DNA from: Nemania diffusa
Taxonomy: Eukaryota > Ascomycota > Sordariomycetes > Xylariales > Xylariaceae
Assembly (NCBI GenBank): GCA_038501195.1
Contig: JBBPUQ010000009.1
Location: forward strand, 2,852,001 to 2,916,000
Reading direction: 5' to 3'
DNA length: 64,000 bases
Shown one piece after another: positions 59,576 to 64,000 of the stretch. The notes under the pieces are model-generated. The model saw only the letters and a list, made by a program, of their open reading frames with translations, made no database searches and had not been told where the DNA came from. Made by a program: the position numbers and the translations under genes. Positions within the stretch are counted from its first letter, which is position 1, and every line of letters starts with the position of its first letter.

Positions 59576-62500
59576 AAAATATTATTAAAAAAAACAAAAA
59601 TATATTAAAAATATATTAATAATAATTTAATAAAAAATTTTATTAAATTAATAATAATATTATAAATAATATTAATTTTATTTATTAAAAAAAAAAAATT
59701 TTTTTATAATTATATATAAATTATAAAAAATTAAATTTTATTATTTAAAAAAAAAAAATATTTTTTATTTTTAATTAATAAAATTTTAATTAAAATATTT
59801 TAAATTAAAATTTATATAAAAATAAATATTTAATAAATTTTTTATTATATTTAAATATTTAAAAAAAATAAATTATTAATAACTTTTTAAATAAAATATA
59901 AAGTTTATTAATTTAAAATATTTTTATTTAAATTAATAAATAAAATAATAATATTTTAATATTATATAAATAATATATTAAAAAATTATTTAAATATTTT
60001 TTATATAATATATATTAATAATATATTAATTTATTTTAATAATAAATTAAAATATAAATATTATATTAATAAAATATTAATTTATTTAAAAAAAACTAAA
60101 TAATAAATTAATTTTAAAAAATATAAATTTTATATAATAAAAATTAAGTTTTTAAAATTTATTATAAAAATATATAAAATTAAAATTAATCAAAATAAAA
60201 TAAAAATTATATATTATTAAAATTTACTTTATAATAAAAAGAAAAATATTTTAAAAAAATATAATTATTTTTAAATTTTTATAACTTTTATAAAAAATTT
60301 ATTAAAAAATATAAATAAATTATAAAACTATTTATTAATTTTATATATATTAATATAATATTTTAATAAATTAAAAAATATTAAAAAATATTTAAAATTT
60401 TATAAATAGTTTTAATAAATATATTTATTTTATAATATTTTTTTTATAATATTAAAATTATAATAAAAATAAATTTTTTTAATAAAATAATATTAAATAC
60501 ATTATTTTAAAAAAATAGTTTAAAAAATTTATAAAAATTAATAGCTTTTTTTTTAAAAATATTTTATAATATAAAATTTAATTATAAAATATATAATAAA
60601 AAAATATTAATAATTATAAAAAAGTTTTTATATTAAAAAATAAAATTTATTAATATATAATATTTTATTATAATTTTAATAAATTATATAATTTTAAAAT
60701 ATTTTAATATAAAAAAAATGTTAAATTTTTAATAAATAAAATAAATAAAATTTATAAATAATTATTATTTTATAATTATATATTATTTAAATTTAAAAAA
60801 TATAAAAATATATAAAAAAAAAAAATAATAAATAAAAAATAATAGTTTTATTTAAATTAATAATTTTTTTTAATAAAATTTTATAAAAGTTTATAATAAT
60901 ATATATATTAAAAAATAATATTATATTTTTATTAATTTTTAAAATATTATTAATTAATTTAGTTTTAAAAATTAATAAAATTAATAATAATTTAATTAAA
61001 TATAAAAAAAAAATTTATATTAATTAAAACTTAAATTAAATAATATTAAATAATTTAATATTATTTAAAAAATATTTAATAATATTAAATATTAATTATT
61101 TATATATTAAATTAATTAAAAAAATATATATTTAATTAATTATTATATATTTAAAAGAAAATAAAATAAAAATTTTAATAATTTAATAATATTAATAATT
61201 TAAAGTTTATAAAAAAATAAATTAATATATAATAAATTATTTATATAAAATAATTAAAATTTTAAAAAATTAAATTTTACAAAAGTTAAAACTTTTAAAA
61301 ATATTAAAATATATATAATAATATATAATAATAAATTTTAAATATTTTTTTTAAAATAATAATAATAATAATATAACTTTTTATATAATTAATTAATTAT
61401 TTAAATTTATATAAATAATAATTTATAAAAATATAATAATTATAAAATAAATTATAAAAATATATTATAATAAATTATATTAAATATATAAATAATTAAA
61501 AAGTTTTATTAATAATTATAATTTTTAATTTATAATTAAATTTATAAATAAATTATTTTAAATTTATAAAATAAAATTAAATTTTTTTTTAATTAATTAT
61601 AAATAAATTATTAAATAAATAAAAATTATATATTAATAAATAAATTAAAAATTATATTTTTTTATTAATTATTTTTAAATTTATTAATTTAAAATATTAT
61701 TAATATTAAATATAATATAAACTTTTTTATTATATAAATTATTAAATAATTTATTTTTATATAAAATATTAATTAAATAAATTATAAAAATAATATTTAA
61801 TTAAAAAATTAAAATAAAAAAATTAATATTTAAATTAATAAAAAAAAAATTAAATTATAAAAAAATATAAAATTTTATAATTAAAATATATAAATATATA
61901 ATAATAATAAAATAATAAATATTTTAAATTTAATAAAAAATAGTTAATTAAATTAATAAATATTATTAAAATTTAGATTTTTTTATAAATAATTAAATAT
62001 ATATTTTATAAAAAAAAAAAAACTAATAAATTAATTTAATAATAAATTAAATTATTAAATAATAAAAATATATTATAAAATTATTAATAATAATAAAAAA
62101 AATATTTTTAAATTTTTTTTATTAAATTTTTAAAAAAGTTTTTAATAATTTTATATAAATTAATTATATATATATTTAAAAAATTTATTTTTAAAATAAA
62201 ACTTTAAATATTTAAAAAAAAAAATTATAAATTTTTTATTATTATATATTAAATAAAATAAATTTTATTATAAAATAATTTAAAAAAAGTAAAATTATAA
62301 TAATTAATAATATTTAATAAATATTTTAAAAATTTTTTTAATATATATATAAAAATTTTATAATTAAAACTTTAATATAAAAAAACTTTTAATAAAATTA
62401 TTAAAATAAAAAAAAATAATATAAAAAAAAATATTTATAAAAAAATATTTTAATAATAATAAAATTAATATAATAAAAAAATATTATATATATAAAAAAT

Positions 62501-62736
62501 AAAAAAAATTTTAAATATATATATAAAATTATATAAAAATTATTAATTTTATTAATTAATTATTAATATAATAAAAAAATAACAAAAATTAAAAATTTTT
62601 ATATATAAATTAATTATATATATTAAAAATATTTTTTTATTATTTAAAAATATTAATTTTAAAAATTTATAATTTAAATATTTATTATAATAAAAATTTA
62701 AATTAAATTTTTTTTATATAAAAAAAATTATTATAA

Positions 62737-63042
62737 ATTATATTTATATTTAAATAAATAAATTTTAAAAATAATTAATATATATAATATAATTAATAAA
62801 TAATTAAAATAATTAAATAAATTTTATTATTTATTTAAAATAATAAATTTATTAAAAATTAAATAAAATAATAAATATAAAAAAATAACAATAATAAAAA
62901 AAAAAAATATTTATATAAATATATTAATTTAATTAAAAAAATTAAATTTATTTTTTAGTTTTTTTAATTTTAGTTTTTTTTTTAAAATATATAATATTAT
63001 TTAATTTTTAAATTTATTATTAATATTATATTTATTATAACT
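62737..63042 (+). repeat. Repeat C, copy 2
   Basis: Direct repeat of 49345-49650, further along the C-to-T and G-to-A path. It leads straight into repeat A (63050-63610). Confidence 0.8.
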
Positions 63043-63049
63043 TAAATAA

Positions 63050-63610
63050 TATTTAATATTTTATTAAAAATTTTAAAAATATATTTATTATATTAAATTA
63101 TTATTATTTAAATAAATTAATTAAATTATAAAATTAAATAAAAATAATAATTATAAATAAATTTATAAAAAATTATAAAAATAATAATAAAATATTTAAT
63201 TTAAATATTAAAATTAAATTTAAATATTATATTTAATTAATTTTAATTTAATTTATATTAAATTTTTAATTTTTAAAAAAAATAATATAATAATTTATAT
63301 AAACTATTAATTTTTATATTTATTTTATTAATTATAAATTAAAACTTATATATTTTATTATAATATAATTTTATAATTTTTATTAATTTATAAAAACTAT
63401 AATTTTTAAAATAATTTATTTTAAAAAAAATTTAATTAAAATTTATAATTTTATTTATAATTTTATTTATAATTTTATATATTTATATATTTTATATAAT
63501 ATATATATACAATTTAGCTTTTTTTTTTTTTTTTTTTATTTTAAAGTTTTTAATTAATAATATTAATAAATTAATTTTTATATTTTTTATAATTATAATA
63601 ATAAAATAGT
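63050..63610 (+). repeat. Repeat A, copy 3
   Basis: Inverted relative to 42040-42640 and direct relative to 43820-44165. It has almost no C or G left. Order here is C then A, which together with B-C at 48.2-49.65 kb suggests a parental element ordered B-C-A. Confidence 0.75.
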
Positions 63611-64000
63611 TTAAAAAAAAATTGTTTTATTTATAATAATTTTTAATATTATAATTTTTTTATTATAATTTTTTAAATTTTAAATTATATTTTTTTAAAA
63701 AATTAAATTAATTAAATTTATATTTTTTATAATTAATATTTTAATTTTAATAAATTAAAAAATAATTATAAAATTTTTAATTATATTTAATTTAATAAAT
63801 ATAAAAGTTTTTTATTTTTATTTTTAAATTTTAATTATTAATAAATTAATTATTTTTTAAAAAAAATATATTAATTATAATATTATTTTTTTTTTATTTA
63901 TATTAAAAAATAATATTAAAATTATTTAAAAAATTTATTTATTTAATTTATTTTATTAAAAAAACTTTTTTAATTAATTAATAAATTAATATTTAATAAT

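Larger units (their letters stand above)
41996..64000. repeat. 22-kb AT desert of decayed repeats
   Basis: Almost pure A and T to the window end, with no coding frame of any length. The few remaining C bases are nearly always followed by T (ACT, CTTT) and the few G bases preceded by A (AGT, AAG). CpA, CpG and CpC are nearly gone. Within it I could still align several repeat copies, listed separately, whose differences are mainly C/T and G/A. This is the expected end state of RIP on nested transposons. Such a large domain would be heterochromatic and could be centromeric, pericentromeric or subtelomeric, but nothing in the sequence decides which. Confidence 0.85.

Noticed and set aside
41996..64000. 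AT desert as mitochondrial DNA
   Set aside because: It is continuous with nuclear-type intron-containing genes, has no mitochondrial gene or tRNA that I can see, and its repeat copies show RIP-type differences.
41996..64000. Centromere call
   Set aside because: Size, AT content and inverted repeats would fit, but subtelomeric or ordinary heterochromatic blocks look the same. Without CENP-A data I do not assign it.

Overview
The window reads as nuclear DNA of a filamentous ascomycete (Pezizomycotina). The genes have short introns of about 47-180 nt with GT-AG borders and CTAAC-like branch points. They include a multidomain fungal polyketide synthase, a GH18 chitinase with a hevein-type chitin-binding region, an F-box protein, a P450 and a DHA-type MFS transporter. 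The rest is AT-rich repeat DNA in which diverged copies differ almost only by C-to-T and G-to-A changes, the signature of repeat-induced point mutation (RIP). Genus cannot be told from this sequence.

Layout: 1-103 is the 5' end of a secreted-protein gene leaving the left edge. 1.1-9.2 kb is an AT block built around a 2.4-kb palindrome. 9.6-13.0 kb holds an F-box gene and a two-exon membrane-protein gene. 13.7-19.7 kb is a long GH18 chitinase gene broken by five in-frame TAG codons and a frameshift. 20.2-29.2 kb is a highly reducing polyketide synthase (HR-PKS) on the minus strand. Its dehydratase domain is split by a 656-bp hAT-type element with 22-bp terminal inverted repeats and an 8-bp target duplication; without the element and one duplication copy, the twelve coding blocks add up to an open frame of 2,531 codons plus stop. 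30.1-36.5 kb is a tandem pair of DNA-transposon copies, one 0.38 kb and one 6.0 kb, mutated by RIP inside but not at the outer ends. 36.9-40.8 kb is a divergent pair: a stand-alone CYP505/CYP102-like heme-domain P450 and an MFS exporter. From about 42.0 kb to the end lies a 22-kb AT desert with no gene, in which I could still align inverted and direct repeat copies.

The HR-PKS, P450 and exporter form a plausible polyketide gene cluster: backbone synthesis, oxidation and export. It has been pulled apart by the 6.4-kb transposon block and is probably silenced by the hAT insertion. The chitinase gene shows RIP-type nonsense changes although its base composition is otherwise normal, as expected of a gene next to RIP-targeted repeats. 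The most unusual structures are the large AT palindrome with its mirrored TTAATTAA-type blocks, the in-frame hAT interruption, the sharp RIP boundary in the transposon pair, and an AT desert whose few remaining C bases are almost all followed by T.
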